From Clostridia bacterium (GTDB taxonomy: Bacteria; Bacillota; Clostridia; Christensenellales; UBA1242): a stretch of 6,008 nucleotides of DNA. The stretch covers positions 1 through 6,008 of the forward strand of contig JAFVTB010000089.1 in NCBI GenBank assembly GCA_017503445.1, written 5' to 3'. Positions 1-4,952 of this stretch are shown in pieces (the stretch's first letter is position 1; every line of letters starts with the position of its first letter). The notes under the pieces are model-generated. The model was given only the letters and a program-made list of their open reading frames with translations, ran no database searches and was not told the origin of the DNA. Made by a program: the position numbers and the translations under genes.

Positions 1-38
1 AGCGCCACCCCCAAAAGTGGTGCAATAATTTTTTTCAT
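1..38 (-). CDS. Start of a probable exported protein (partial)
   Basis: Only the first 12 codons are in the window. Reading leftwards from ATG 38-36 gives MKKIIAPLLGVA, running off the edge. Two lysines followed by a hydrophobic stretch is the usual opening of a Sec signal peptide or lipoprotein signal, so export is likely but not shown. The start is supported by an AAGGA site that overlaps the TAA stop of the gene before it (48-779), with a 6-base spacer. It is therefore probably the second gene of a two-gene minus-strand operon with translational linkage. No family can be named from this fragment. Confidence 0.6.
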   Translation of the reverse strand, partial: MKKIIAPLLGVA

Positions 39-47
39 AATCAATCC

Positions 48-779
48 TTAAATAAATGTGGTATAGTACCCTTCGGCATAAATCGATGTGGCATCGGCAA
101 GAAGTGTTGTGGTGTTAAGTGTGGTGAAATTGTCATCAGCCATCATTGTGTGGGCGCTTTTGGCAATTGAAAGGTGGCGTTCTTTCATTTTTTGGTTGAT
201 TTCCATGCATGTTGTTGCGTGGCCATTGATGATTTGTGCGGTGGTGTGATAAAGCGCAGAAACCTCAAGCATCAAGGCGGTGTATTTTTCAACAAAAACT
301 TCAACGGTTTCGTTAAGGCGGAAGGCGCGGTCAGAATAATTGGTTCCGTTAAAAAACGGGGTGATGAAGGTTTGGCAGTAATCTTGAAATTCATTCAAAG
401 CAGTCAAGCCAGATTTTTTTTCTTTTGCTTGCTGCGTCACAAGTTTATCAAACTCTTTTTGTGGGGTGGTATACAGCAGTGCAGTTAGGGTAAAATCATT
501 ACTTTTAGCAAGTGCTTTTTGAATATTATAAAGACTTTGAACAGCGTCTTTATTTATTTGATTGGTGTCGCCATCACTTATAATGCTTTCGGCATAGAAA
601 TCAATTGATTTATTGTTGGCATCTTTGCCTTCAAGCGCAGAAATCGCCGCATTTATGTTTGCATAAGGCGCCGCGGCATTTGTTCTTGGCAGAAAAATTA
701 GCAAAAGAACAATTGCCAAAACAATTGCAATCCCGCCCCAAAAAAGATAGATACCTTTATTACTTCCTTTCTTACTCAT
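48..779 (-). CDS. Membrane-anchored protein of unknown function
   Basis: This gene encodes 243 residues counted from MSKKGS at 779. A positively charged N-terminus is followed by a hydrophobic helix at about residues 11-30, and then a soluble, mostly helix-forming region to the C-terminus. This suggests a single N-terminal anchor (or uncleaved signal) with the bulk outside the membrane. Two cysteines lie in the outer part. I recognise no catalytic motif and no family. The start is uncertain. An in-frame ATG at 797 adds MCYYIC and has an AAGGA only 3 bases upstream. ATG 779 has no ribosome-binding site but sits 7 bases after a good extended -10 (786-791), which suits a leaderless mRNA, so I prefer 779. 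The stop codon TAA overlaps the ribosome-binding site of the next minus-strand gene (1-38). It is divergent from the gene at 892. Confidence 0.75.
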   Translation of the reverse strand: MSKKGSNKGIYLFWGGIAIVLAIVLLLIFLPRTNAAAPYANINAAISALEGKDANNKSIDFYAESIISDGDTNQINKDAVQSLYNIQKALAKSNDFTLTALLYTTPQKEFDKLVTQQAKEKKSGLTALNEFQDYCQTFITPFFNGTNYSDRAFRLNETVEVFVEKYTALMLEVSALYHTTAQIINGHATTCMEINQKMKERHLSIAKSAHTMMADDNFTTLNTTTLLADATSIYAEGYYTTFI

Positions 780-785
780 GCATAT

Positions 786-814
786 ATAATAACACATTTA
801 TCCTTAAAATGGAA
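786..814 (-). promoter_or_regulatory. Candidate minus-strand promoter, extended -10
   Basis: On the minus strand TATTAT (791-786) is preceded by TGT, an extended -10. The hexamer 17 bases upstream is TTCCAT (814-809), a weak -35. Transcription would start at about 779, exactly the A of ATG 779, so the mRNA would be leaderless. The weak -35 makes this tentative. Confidence 0.45.
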
Positions 815-841
815 TGGCTTTTTCCAAAAATCTTAAAAATC

Positions 842-870
842 TTTACAAATTTTTTATTGTGTGTTATAAT
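842..870 (+). promoter_or_regulatory. Sigma70-type promoter of the 892 gene
   Basis: TTTACA (842-847), a 17-base spacer and a perfect TATAAT (865-870) preceded by TGT (862-864). Predicted transcription start is about 877, followed directly by the GGGAGG ribosome-binding site. Because the start site lies after 870, the in-frame ATG at 814 cannot be the start codon on this transcript. Confidence 0.8.
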
Positions 871-879
871 TTTTTTAAA

Positions 880-885
880 GGGAGG
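880..885 (+). promoter_or_regulatory. Ribosome-binding site that fixes the TTG 892 start
   Basis: GGGAGG ends 6 bases before TTG 892-894. No comparable site precedes ATG 814, so this decides the start of the 435-residue protein. Confidence 0.75.
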
Positions 886-891
886 CGCGGA

Positions 892-2199
892 TTGGATAAG
901 GTTGAAGATGCACAAAAAGAAGACAAAACACTTGATATTCAAGCGGTTTTGAATCAATTTTCTTTTGATGAACTTAAATTTCAAGCATGTCAAAATCATT
1001 TGATTGGCAATTTTGATAAAGATAAAAAATATCATATTTTGGAAATCATTTTGCCCGAACTTATCAAACTTGACAAAGTTGTGGCAGAAAAAAATCCCCA
1101 AAGATACACCGCGTTTTCAAAAATTCTTGATCAAAAAATTTGGTTTGCGGTGGAATTTGAAAAGCAAACTGATGGCAAACTGAAGGCCGCACTTGTTTTG
1201 GAAGAAAAGTTTGTGGTTGGCGGGGTGTATGAAGCCACTTTGCAAACCCCACTTTCTGTGTTTATTGACAATGATGCCCCAGATTTTGCCGCAAAAATGC
1301 GCAAAAGTTTTCATTTGTTTTTAAGTGAAGACGATGATGAAAAATCTTTGTGGGAAGATTATGTTTCGCCGCCGATTGAACTTGTGACAGAACTTATCCG
1401 TAAAACCGAACTTTTACCCGCGCTTTCAAATGGGCGTGAAAAACGCGTTGCCGAGTATTTGAATCAAATGTTAAAAGCCCTGAAAACCACCCCTGAGGGG
1501 ACTTCAATTGCAAAACTGTTCTTTATTGAAATCCGCCAGCCGCCAATCAAAGATATCACACAAAATCGCACGGAAACGTTTAAGGCGGTTTTGGATAAAC
1601 TTATTGATGCTGAAATTGCCGCAGGGAATTTCAGTGAGGCGCAAATGAAAGCGGTTGCTGAGGTGCGCCAGCAGTTTATCGAGGCCACAAAACACAGTGC
1701 GGTTGAATTTTATGAAAATAAAACCAAAACGGCAGCACCAGTGAAAGAAAAGGAATCTGAAAAACCTAAAGAAAAAACCCCTGAAAAAACAAAAGGCGGG
1801 ACTTCATCAACCCCGCCTGCCAAACCCATTGAGTTTGCCCCAAGCACAGCAGGCAAGTTTTTTGAAAACAGCCGGTCGCAAACCTCAACTTTTTCAAGCG
1901 CCAACCAGGCGAAAGAAAAAAAGCCGCTTTCCCCAAAAACTGCTGAACAAAAACCGCGCAAGTCACACACCCGTTCATCAAAGTCTCAAAAAAAGGAAGG
2001 TTTTAATGCCGAGATTCTTGCGCGCGCAATGGGGCAAGGCAAAGAAGTTCACAATGTTCCACCTGCCCCATCTTTTGACCCTAAAGTGTTTTTTGAATCA
2101 ATGAAAATCAGTATCACGCGCAATTATGACCTTGGTTATGTAACCATTTCGGTAACTGAAGAATACACCCATTCCAAAGAAAATGACCGCGAATTGTAA
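892..2199 (+). CDS. Cytoplasmic protein of unknown function with a charged disordered linker
   Basis: This gene encodes 435 residues from a TTG start (LDKVED...). The start is chosen because the promoter (842-870) and GGGAGG site lie directly before it. An upstream in-frame ATG at 814 would add 26 residues but is in front of the promoter. There is no signal peptide or membrane helix. The first ~275 residues look folded and mixed helix/strand. Residues ~277-366 are a low-complexity K/E/P/S/T/Q linker, with repeated KEK and EKPKEK-type blocks typical of disorder. A short C-terminal module (about 394-430, FDPKVFFESMKISI to VSVTEEY-like strands) follows. I recognise no family or active site. Linker plus small terminal module suggests a tethering or scaffold role, which is inference only. 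The gene is divergent from a membrane-anchored unknown, so the two could act together. The stop codon is TAA, and the next gene has its own promoter 9 bases on. Confidence 0.8.
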   Translation: MDKVEDAQKEDKTLDIQAVLNQFSFDELKFQACQNHLIGNFDKDKKYHILEIILPELIKLDKVVAEKNPQRYTAFSKILDQKIWFAVEFEKQTDGKLKAALVLEEKFVVGGVYEATLQTPLSVFIDNDAPDFAAKMRKSFHLFLSEDDDEKSLWEDYVSPPIELVTELIRKTELLPALSNGREKRVAEYLNQMLKALKTTPEGTSIAKLFFIEIRQPPIKDITQNRTETFKAVLDKLIDAEIAAGNFSEAQMKAVAEVRQQFIEATKHSAVEFYENKTKTAAPVKEKESEKPKEKTPEKTKGGTSSTPPAKPIEFAPSTAGKFFENSRSQTSTFSSANQAKEKKPLSPKTAEQKPRKSHTRSSKSQKKEGFNAEILARAMGQGKEVHNVPPAPSFDPKVFFESMKISITRNYDLGYVTISVTEEYTHSKENDREL

Positions 2200-2208
2200 T
2201 TTTCCCTA

Positions 2209-2237
2209 TTTACAAAACCCCAAAAGTGTGCTAAGAT
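2209..2237 (+). promoter_or_regulatory. Sigma70-type promoter of the 2258 gene
   Basis: TTTACA (2209-2214), a 17-base spacer and TAAGAT (2232-2237) preceded by TGC, an extended -10. Predicted start is about 2244, giving a leader of roughly 14 bases that is mostly the purine-rich ribosome-binding site AAGGAAGGG. Confidence 0.7.
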
Positions 2238-2257
2238 ACCAAAAAGGAAGGGAATAA

Positions 2258-2863
2258 ATGGGAAAAGGATTTTATAACCGCACAAATCAAAGGCCTGCAA
2301 ACATTGCAAGGCCTGTGTCAATGTATCTGCAACCATCGTCAAGTGCGGATTTCACAAAACCTGTGTCTTTTGATTGGTGCGAAACACCTCAAGAAAAAGC
2401 CAACTATTGCACTCAGCTTTACAACGATAATGTGATTTTTCTTCACAGTGCCCTTGTGTTGTTGACAGAGCCCGGAGAATCATTTTTGCAAAGTGCATAT
2501 TATGGAAAATATAATCGTTTTATCAGCAGCACTCGCCCTGAAATTCAAGACCGCGTGAAAACCCTGAAGTTTATCCGCGATAATCGCGATGCGTGGTTCA
2601 AAAATGGCACTGTGAACTTTATGCGTGCCAATGTGGTTGACCTTTTCATATATGCAAGGGATAATGATATTTTGCTGGACAGCGCCAGCACATATCTGCA
2701 TAAGGATATTGACCTGAACTTTGCGGTGCAAAAAGCAATTTTGGAACCAAATTTTGATTTCAATAACCCACAAAACCCTGTGCGTAAATCTTGGGATGGT
2801 ATGGCAAAGCGGCTTCGCCAAATCCACAAACCGCAAGACCTTTATGCCACAAAAGATTATTAA
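2258..2863 (+). CDS. Hypothetical protein, 201 residues
   Basis: ATG start with a strong AAGGAAGGG site (about 2244-2252) and a dedicated promoter at 2209-2237. The product has no signal peptide and no clear membrane helix. It is rich in aromatic, Asn and Asp residues and appears soluble and mainly helical (for example the KTLKFIRDNRDAWF and FMRANVVDLFIYARDND segments). The first ~35 residues are polar and probably flexible. I do not recognise a family or catalytic motif. The gene ends with TAA at 2861-2863, one base short of the stop of the convergent ArsR gene. No hairpin terminator is visible between them, so the two transcripts probably overlap. It may share a role with the unknown 892 gene just upstream, but only proximity supports this. 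Confidence 0.75.
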   Translation: MGKGFYNRTNQRPANIARPVSMYLQPSSSADFTKPVSFDWCETPQEKANYCTQLYNDNVIFLHSALVLLTEPGESFLQSAYYGKYNRFISSTRPEIQDRVKTLKFIRDNRDAWFKNGTVNFMRANVVDLFIYARDNDILLDSASTYLHKDIDLNFAVQKAILEPNFDFNNPQNPVRKSWDGMAKRLRQIHKPQDLYATKDY

Positions 2864-2864
2864 T

Positions 2865-3200
2865 TTATAAACATTGAACAGCTGTCAGCATAATATCGTT
2901 GACTGCTTTTTTTTGCAAACTATAAATCATCACTTTCCCCACGCGGCGAAAGGTGATAAGCCCTGCATTTCGCAAAAGCCCAAGTTGGTGGCTGGCGGTG
3001 GTTTGGTTCAGCCCCAGCACTTTTGCAAGGTCGTTCACGCACATATCACTGATTGAAAGGCATGCCAAAATTTTCAATCGTGTGTCATCGGCAAAGTTAT
3101 GAAAAAAGCCCGCTATTTTGCGAAGATCTTTTGCGGTGGGTAAAAATTCAAGGATTTCAAGGCGGCTGCGTTCTGTTAAAATCAAAAATTTGTTTTCCAT
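2865..3200 (-). CDS. ArsR/SmtB-family winged-helix transcriptional repressor
   Basis: This gene encodes 111 residues from ATG 3200, chosen because AAGGAA (3212-3207) lies 6 bases upstream. A TTG at 3221 would extend it by 7 residues without such a site. The core is a typical ArsR helix-turn-helix: DDTRLKILACL (about 38-48), DMCVNDLAKVLGLNQTTASHQLGLLRNAGL (52-81), then the wing ITFRRVGKVMIYSL (82-95) and a last helix ending VQCL. Family members bind DNA as dimers and release it on binding a metal or on thiol oxidation. The ArsR CxC sensor is reduced to a single Cys (C54), and no SmtB-type DxH pair is seen in the last helix. C47 and C110 roughly match the cysteine pair of persulfide sensors BigR/SqrR. 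The inducer is therefore unknown. An imperfect inverted repeat at the predicted transcription start suggests autoregulation. A small Cys-rich peptide gene is divergent and may be its target. Confidence 0.9.
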   Translation of the reverse strand: MENKFLILTERSRLEILEFLPTAKDLRKIAGFFHNFADDTRLKILACLSISDMCVNDLAKVLGLNQTTASHQLGLLRNAGLITFRRVGKVMIYSLQKKAVNDIMLTAVQCL

Positions 3201-3212
3201 ATCAATTTCCTT

Positions 3213-3237
3213 ATCACACAATTTTGGTGTGTGTCAT
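3213..3237. promoter_or_regulatory. Candidate ArsR operator
   Basis: An imperfect dyad: ATCACACA on the left matches TGTGTGTCAT on the right with one mismatch over 8 paired positions, centred at 3225. It spans about +2 to +27 of the predicted ArsR transcript and ends just before its ribosome-binding site, where a bound repressor would block transcription. Size and position suit the ArsR family, but the binding is inferred. Confidence 0.5.
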
Positions 3238-3245
3238 ATAAGATG

Positions 3246-3274
3246 AATGTACTAAATTCGGCTCCCGCTGTAAA
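3246..3274 (-). promoter_or_regulatory. Promoter of the ArsR gene
   Basis: Reading the minus strand, TTTACA (3274-3269), a 17-base spacer and TACATT (3251-3246, four of six consensus bases). Transcription would start near 3239, inside the edge of the candidate operator. Confidence 0.55.
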
Positions 3275-3335
3275 GGGGGTAAAAATGCAATTTTTTTGGA
3301 AAAAAATCAATTTATGAGGTTTTCAGGAGGATTTT

Positions 3336-3533
3336 ATGAATTTTTCACAGGATATCTTGCTTGTGCTGTTGCTTTCAATTTTTGCCCAAAGCACGGGAAC
3401 TGAACTTTCCACCAATTCAAACTATTTGCTTTTGCTTTTGTTGGCGCTTTCGGCTAATAATAACAACAATGGCAATGGCTGTGGTTGTGGTTGCACAAAC
3501 CCTTGTTCTTCTTGTGGCGGCAGGTTCTTCTAA
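3336..3533 (+). CDS. Small Asn-run, Cys-cluster peptide of unknown function
   Basis: This gene encodes 65 residues. The start is certain: a perfect AGGAGG (3325-3330) lies 5 bases before ATG. Residues 7-17 and 30-39 are two Leu-rich hydrophobic segments separated by a polar TGTELSTNSN stretch. A run of five Asn (41-45) follows, then GNGCGCGC and a tail with cysteines at 49, 51, 53, 57 and 60 (CxCxCx3Cx2C) ending GGRFF. The codons for the Asn run and the Gly-Cys run are near-repeats (AAT/AAC, GGT-TGT), so repeat slippage may have shaped them. The cluster could bind metal or form disulfides. The product may be membrane-associated or secreted, or a surface or spore-coat type peptide; none is shown. 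It is divergent from an ArsR regulator and is followed at once by a terminator, so it is monocistronic. I saw no convincing promoter of its own. Confidence 0.75.
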   Translation: MNFSQDILLVLLLSIFAQSTGTELSTNSNYLLLLLLALSANNNNNGNGCGCGCTNPCSSCGGRFF

Positions 3534-3553
3534 ACACCCCACGGGTGTTTTTT
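3532..3553 (+). terminator. Intrinsic terminator after the Cys-cluster peptide gene
   Basis: AAACACCC (3532-3539), a 3-base CAC loop and GGGTGTTT (3543-3550), running into T's to 3553. The stem starts inside the TAA stop codon. Confidence 0.85.
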
Positions 3554-3564
3554 AAAATCATATA

Positions 3565-3593
3565 TTGACAAATGCACCCCAAAGTGTTATACT
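3565..3593 (+). promoter_or_regulatory. Sigma70-type promoter of the 3617 gene
   Basis: Perfect TTGACA (3565-3570), a 17-base spacer and TATACT (3588-3593) preceded by TGT. Predicted start is about 3600, giving a leader of roughly 17 bases. It sits directly after the preceding terminator. Confidence 0.8.
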
Positions 3594-3616
3594 TTCCCCA
3601 ATAAAGGGGTGAAGAA

Positions 3617-3841
3617 ATGATGCTTTTTATTGATTTTTGGTCACGGCTTTTGCAAACAAACCTTATCATTGGTCTTATTATTGCCATTTTGGGCGTGGGG
3701 ATGATTCTTCTTTCACGCAAAATGGTGAAGGCGTATAAAAAAATTGACGAAGTGCCAAATGACGACAAGGCGCTTATGTGCATTCGCGGCTTTGGGCTTG
3801 TGTTTGTTTTGATTGCGATGTTTATTATGATTTTATATTAA
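3617..3841 (+). CDS. Small two-helix membrane protein of unknown function
   Basis: This gene encodes 74 residues. Two hydrophobic helices (about residues 13-33 and 56-74) flank a charged cytoplasmic-looking loop (SRKMVKAYKKIDEVPNDDK). The positive charges on the loop suggest it faces the cytoplasm, with both ends outside. The start is the first of two adjacent ATGs, preceded by AAAGGGG with about 7 bases of spacing. A strong promoter (3565-3593) is close by, and the gene appears to be transcribed alone. No family is recognised. No strong terminator follows, so some transcripts could read into the tRNA gene. Confidence 0.75.
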   Translation: MMLFIDFWSRLLQTNLIIGLIIAILGVGMILLSRKMVKAYKKIDEVPNDDKALMCIRGFGLVFVLIAMFIMILY

Positions 3842-3865
3842 ACCAAAAACATTTTGAAAATTTAT

Positions 3866-3894
3866 TTGACATTTGCGCAAAATTATGCCAAACT
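3866..3894 (+). promoter_or_regulatory. Candidate promoter of tRNA-Trp
   Basis: A perfect TTGACA (3866-3871) is followed 17 bases on by CAAACT (3889-3894), a weak -10 but preceded by TGC, as in an extended -10. The start would be near 3901, leaving a 5' leader of about 28 bases to be removed from the tRNA precursor. Confidence 0.5.
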
Positions 3895-3920
3895 TTGAAA
3901 GTTGCATTCGCAAATGTCAA
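3866..3920. repeat. Inverted repeat bracketing the tRNA-Trp promoter
   Basis: TTGACATTTGCG (3866-3877) is the exact reverse complement of CGCAAATGTCAA (3909-3920), a perfect 12-bp repeat 31 bases apart. Inside lie two further palindromes, TTTGCGCAAA (3872-3881) and AACTTTGAAAGTT (3891-3903). The left arm contains the -35 box, and the right arm would be in the tRNA leader. Confidence 0.75.
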
Positions 3921-3928
3921 TTTTTTGT

Positions 3929-4002
3929 GGGGGTGTAATTAAATGGCATAATGACGGTCTCCAAAACCGTTCTTGAGAGTTCGATTCTTTCCACCCCCGC
4001 CA
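3929..4002 (+). tRNA. tRNA-Trp, anticodon CCA
   Basis: The full cloverleaf can be drawn. The acceptor stem GGGGGTG (3929-3935) pairs perfectly with CACCCCC (3992-3998). The D arm ATTA/TAAT contains the GG of the D loop. The anticodon stem is ACGGT/ACCGT, with loop CTCCAAA and anticodon CCA at 3961-3963. The T arm is GAGAG/CTTTC with TTCGATT. The discriminator base is G73, as expected for bacterial tRNA-Trp, and the CCA end is encoded (4000-4002). The D stem is all A-T and so weak. This tRNA reads UGG only, consistent with UGA remaining a stop codon. It stands alone with its own terminator. Confidence 0.97.
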
Positions 4003-4015
4003 ATAAAAGCTTTGT

Positions 4016-4043
4016 ACGAACCCGCTTGGGTTCGTGTTTTTTT
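4016..4043 (+). terminator. Intrinsic terminator of tRNA-Trp
   Basis: ACGAACCC (4016-4023), loop GCTT, GGGTTCGT (4028-4035), then G and seven T's (4037-4043). A strong 8-bp stem 14 bases after the tRNA end. Confidence 0.92.
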
Positions 4044-4062
4044 AATTATTTTTGCCAAAAAG

Positions 4063-4092
4063 TTGATAAATCATGCGGGGGTTTGATATAAT
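4063..4092 (+). promoter_or_regulatory. Sigma70-type promoter of the dehydrogenase gene
   Basis: TTGATA (4063-4068), an 18-base spacer and perfect TATAAT (4087-4092) preceded by TGA, an extended -10. Predicted start is about 4099, just before the AAAGGAG site. Confidence 0.8.
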
Positions 4093-4116
4093 AACAAGTA
4101 TTGAAAGGAGATTATT

Positions 4117-4920
4117 GTGGGATTTTTAAAAAACAAAGTTGCAATCATCACTGGCGGTGGCAAAGCGCCGGCGCTTGAAGATGGCTCTGCGGGTGCGATT
4201 GGCTATGGCATTGCAATCGCCTATGCAAAAGAAGGCGCAAACCTTGTGCTGACGGGCAGAAATATGGAAAAACTGACTTCTGCCAAGGCGGAACTTGAAG
4301 AACTTTATGGAGTTAAGGTGCTTGCGGTGCAGGCGGATATTAACGAGCATGAAAATGGTGAAGAAGTTGCAAAACGCGTTGTGGACGCGGCGGTTAAGGA
4401 ATTTGGCAGGATTGATGTTTTGATCAACAATGCGCAGGCATCTGCTTCGGGTGTAACGCTGGCAGATCACACGCTTGAACAATTCAATTTGGCGATTTAT
4501 TCAGGGCTTTATTCGGCGTTTTTCTATATGAAAGCGTGCTATCCATACCTTAAAGAAACAAAGGGAAGTGTGATTAATTTTGCATCGGGCGCGGGTTTGT
4601 TTGGAAACTTTGGGCAAAGCGCATATGCTGCGGCAAAAGAAGGTATCCGCGGGCTTTCACGCGTTGCGGCAACCGAGTGGGGTCCAGATGGCATAAATGT
4701 CAATGTTGTTTGCCCGCTGGCGTGGACATCACAACTTGAAATGTGGGCAAAACATAACCCAGAGGCATTTAAGCAAAATGTGAAGATGCCACCAATGGGA
4801 TATTATGGGCACACTGAAAGGGATATCGGCCGCGTTTGCGTGCAACTTGCCAGCCCAGATTTCAAATATATGTCTGGGGAAACCATCACGCTTGAAGGTG
4901 GTTTGGGATTAAGGCCTTAA
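4117..4920 (+). CDS. Short-chain dehydrogenase/reductase (classical SDR family)
   Basis: This gene encodes 267 residues from a GTG start, fixed by AAAGGAG (4104-4110) 6 bases upstream. It is an NAD(P)-dependent oxidoreductase of the Rossmann-fold SDR superfamily, normally cytoplasmic and tetrameric. Visible motifs are a Gly-rich cofactor loop beginning TGGG (12-15) and ending GAIGYGIA (26-33), R48 after the second strand (favours NADP), D74, NNAQ (104-107, a variant of NNAG), S157, and Y170-x3-K174. The S/Y/K spacing is normal and the length is typical. Two things are odd. About nine extra residues lie inside the Gly-rich loop. Where most SDRs have the catalytic Asn of helix 4, the sequence reads YSGLYSAFF, with no Asn in the expected place. 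The C-terminus (GETITLEGGLGLRP) is standard. The substrate cannot be read from the sequence. It has its own promoter and terminator, so neighbours give no pathway. Confidence 0.93.
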   Translation: MGFLKNKVAIITGGGKAPALEDGSAGAIGYGIAIAYAKEGANLVLTGRNMEKLTSAKAELEELYGVKVLAVQADINEHENGEEVAKRVVDAAVKEFGRIDVLINNAQASASGVTLADHTLEQFNLAIYSGLYSAFFYMKACYPYLKETKGSVINFASGAGLFGNFGQSAYAAAKEGIRGLSRVAATEWGPDGINVNVVCPLAWTSQLEMWAKHNPEAFKQNVKMPPMGYYGHTERDIGRVCVQLASPDFKYMSGETITLEGGLGLRP

Positions 4921-4925
4921 AGATT

Positions 4926-4948
4926 TGCGGTTCTTTCCGCATTTTTTT
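4926..4948 (+). terminator. Intrinsic terminator of the dehydrogenase gene
   Basis: TGCGG (4926-4930), a 6-base loop, CCGCA (4937-4941) and seven T's (4942-4948), starting 5 bases after the stop codon. The stem is short, but position and T-tract are right. Confidence 0.75.
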
Positions 4949-4952
4949 ACGC

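Noticed and set aside
174..488. Plus-strand frame of 104 codons opposite the membrane protein gene
   Set aside because: It lies wholly antisense to a better supported gene, has no ribosome-binding site and a composition typical of a shadow frame.
3454..3783. Minus-strand frame of 109 codons
   Set aside because: It runs across the Cys-peptide gene, a terminator, a promoter and the small membrane protein gene on the other strand, which is inconsistent with a real gene.
3865..3877. Tandem promoter reading left from the right arm of the 3866-3920 repeat
   Set aside because: The right arm gives TTGACA on the minus strand (3920-3915), but no -10 lies at a usable distance and no minus-strand gene follows.
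3929..4002. UGA recoding to Trp or Gly
   Set aside because: The tRNA-Trp anticodon is CCA, not UCA, Trp codons in the genes are TGG, and all complete genes end at TAA without in-frame TGA.
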